Source: Bacteroidales bacterium (lineage in GTDB: Bacteria; Bacteroidota; Bacteroidia; Bacteroidales; F082). From it: 64,000 bases of DNA. Below, one piece after another: positions 63,922-64,000 of this stretch (within the stretch, counting starts at the first letter, position 1; every line of letters starts with the position of its first letter). The position numbers were made by a program, and so were the translations under genes. Under the pieces are notes generated by a model. It searched no databases and was not told the origin of the DNA. It saw only the letters and a program-made list of their open reading frames with translations. The stretch covers positions 46,225 through 110,224 of the forward strand of contig CAAGIO010000038.1 in assembly GCA_900769945.1 (NCBI GenBank), given 5' to 3'.

Positions 63922-64000
63922 ATGATGAAATATATGATATATATATTGGTGATACTTATGTTGTCCGTCTCCGCCAGCTGTGTAAGGGACAGGGCTGATG
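63922..64000 (+). CDS. lipoprotein, 5' end only
   Basis: A partial gene cut by the window end. The first 26 codons start at ATG 63922 (a second ATG at 63925 is also possible) and encode a hydrophobic signal and a lipobox ending SASC (Cys at 20), followed by VRDRAD. A TATTTTTG box precedes it by 18 nt. The function cannot be told. Confidence 0.65.
   Translation, partial: MMKYMIYILVILMLSVSASCVRDRAD

Overview
The window looks like a chromosomal segment of a Bacteroidota bacterium, most likely an anaerobic member of the order Bacteroidales. Three things point there. Many genes and tRNAs carry the Bacteroidota -7 promoter box TAnnTTTG, and Shine-Dalgarno sequences are mostly weak. The gene content includes families typical of the phylum: a 1138-residue isoleucyl-tRNA synthetase without a C-terminal zinc domain, DUF4954, DUF4175 and DUF4292 proteins, an S46 dipeptidyl-peptidase, and a type IX secretion (T9SS) C-terminal signal. 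A TM1266-type regulator associated with [FeFe]-hydrogenase suggests anaerobic life. The genus cannot be fixed from the sequence alone.

Layout. 0-11 kb: tRNA-Thr, a small membrane protein, a ROK kinase, the run ileS - DksA-like - lspA - atpD - atpC, then a porin and YeiH-type transporter unit behind a tandem palindromic operator, then tRNA-Cys. 11.5-23.6 kb: one long minus-strand run of nucleotide-sugar genes (rfbA, rfbC, rfbD, rfbB, a DUF4954 left-handed beta-helix protein, nagB, a hexapeptide N-acetyltransferase, a sugar dehydrogenase, galE, manC and a membrane CapD/FlaA1-type dehydratase). It makes precursors (dTDP-rhamnose, GDP-mannose, UDP-galactose, N-acetylated amino sugars) but has no glycosyltransferase. 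23.8-30.5 kb: tsaB followed by a His-rich protein and a Cus/Czc-type heavy-metal RND efflux operon. 30.6-41.9 kb: tRNA-Gln, a possible LTA-synthase C-terminal remnant, trkA, a nitrilase-family amidase, an outer-membrane beta-barrel protein, an orphan exosortase, a ClC channel, exonuclease III, an M15 peptidase, mnmA, a T9SS-cargo remnant, folB and gltX.

41.9-54.7 kb is all plus strand: DUF4175 protein, ybeY, mnmG flanked by two ParB-binding (parS-like) palindromes, a methyltransferase, an oligosaccharide flippase, dut, a TPR protein, a DUF4292 lipoprotein, an EnvC-type murein hydrolase activator and a 57-residue lipoprotein. The parS-like pair suggests that this part of the chromosome is origin-proximal. 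54.9-64 kb: tRNA-Pro, a Gate-domain membrane protein and a DPP11-type peptidase, rlmH, comF, a TM1266 regulator translationally overlapping a TonB-dependent receptor, tRNA-Lys, a canonical ornithine carbamoyltransferase, tandem long inverted repeats and the start of a lipoprotein gene.

Most of the window is housekeeping. The least explained signals are the parS pair, the 30-bp-spaced operators before the porin, two genes whose promoter box ends 4 nt before the ATG (leaderless candidates), the tandem hairpin array at the right end, and the TM1266-TonB receptor pair. No CRISPR array, rRNA, transposase or prophage was seen.
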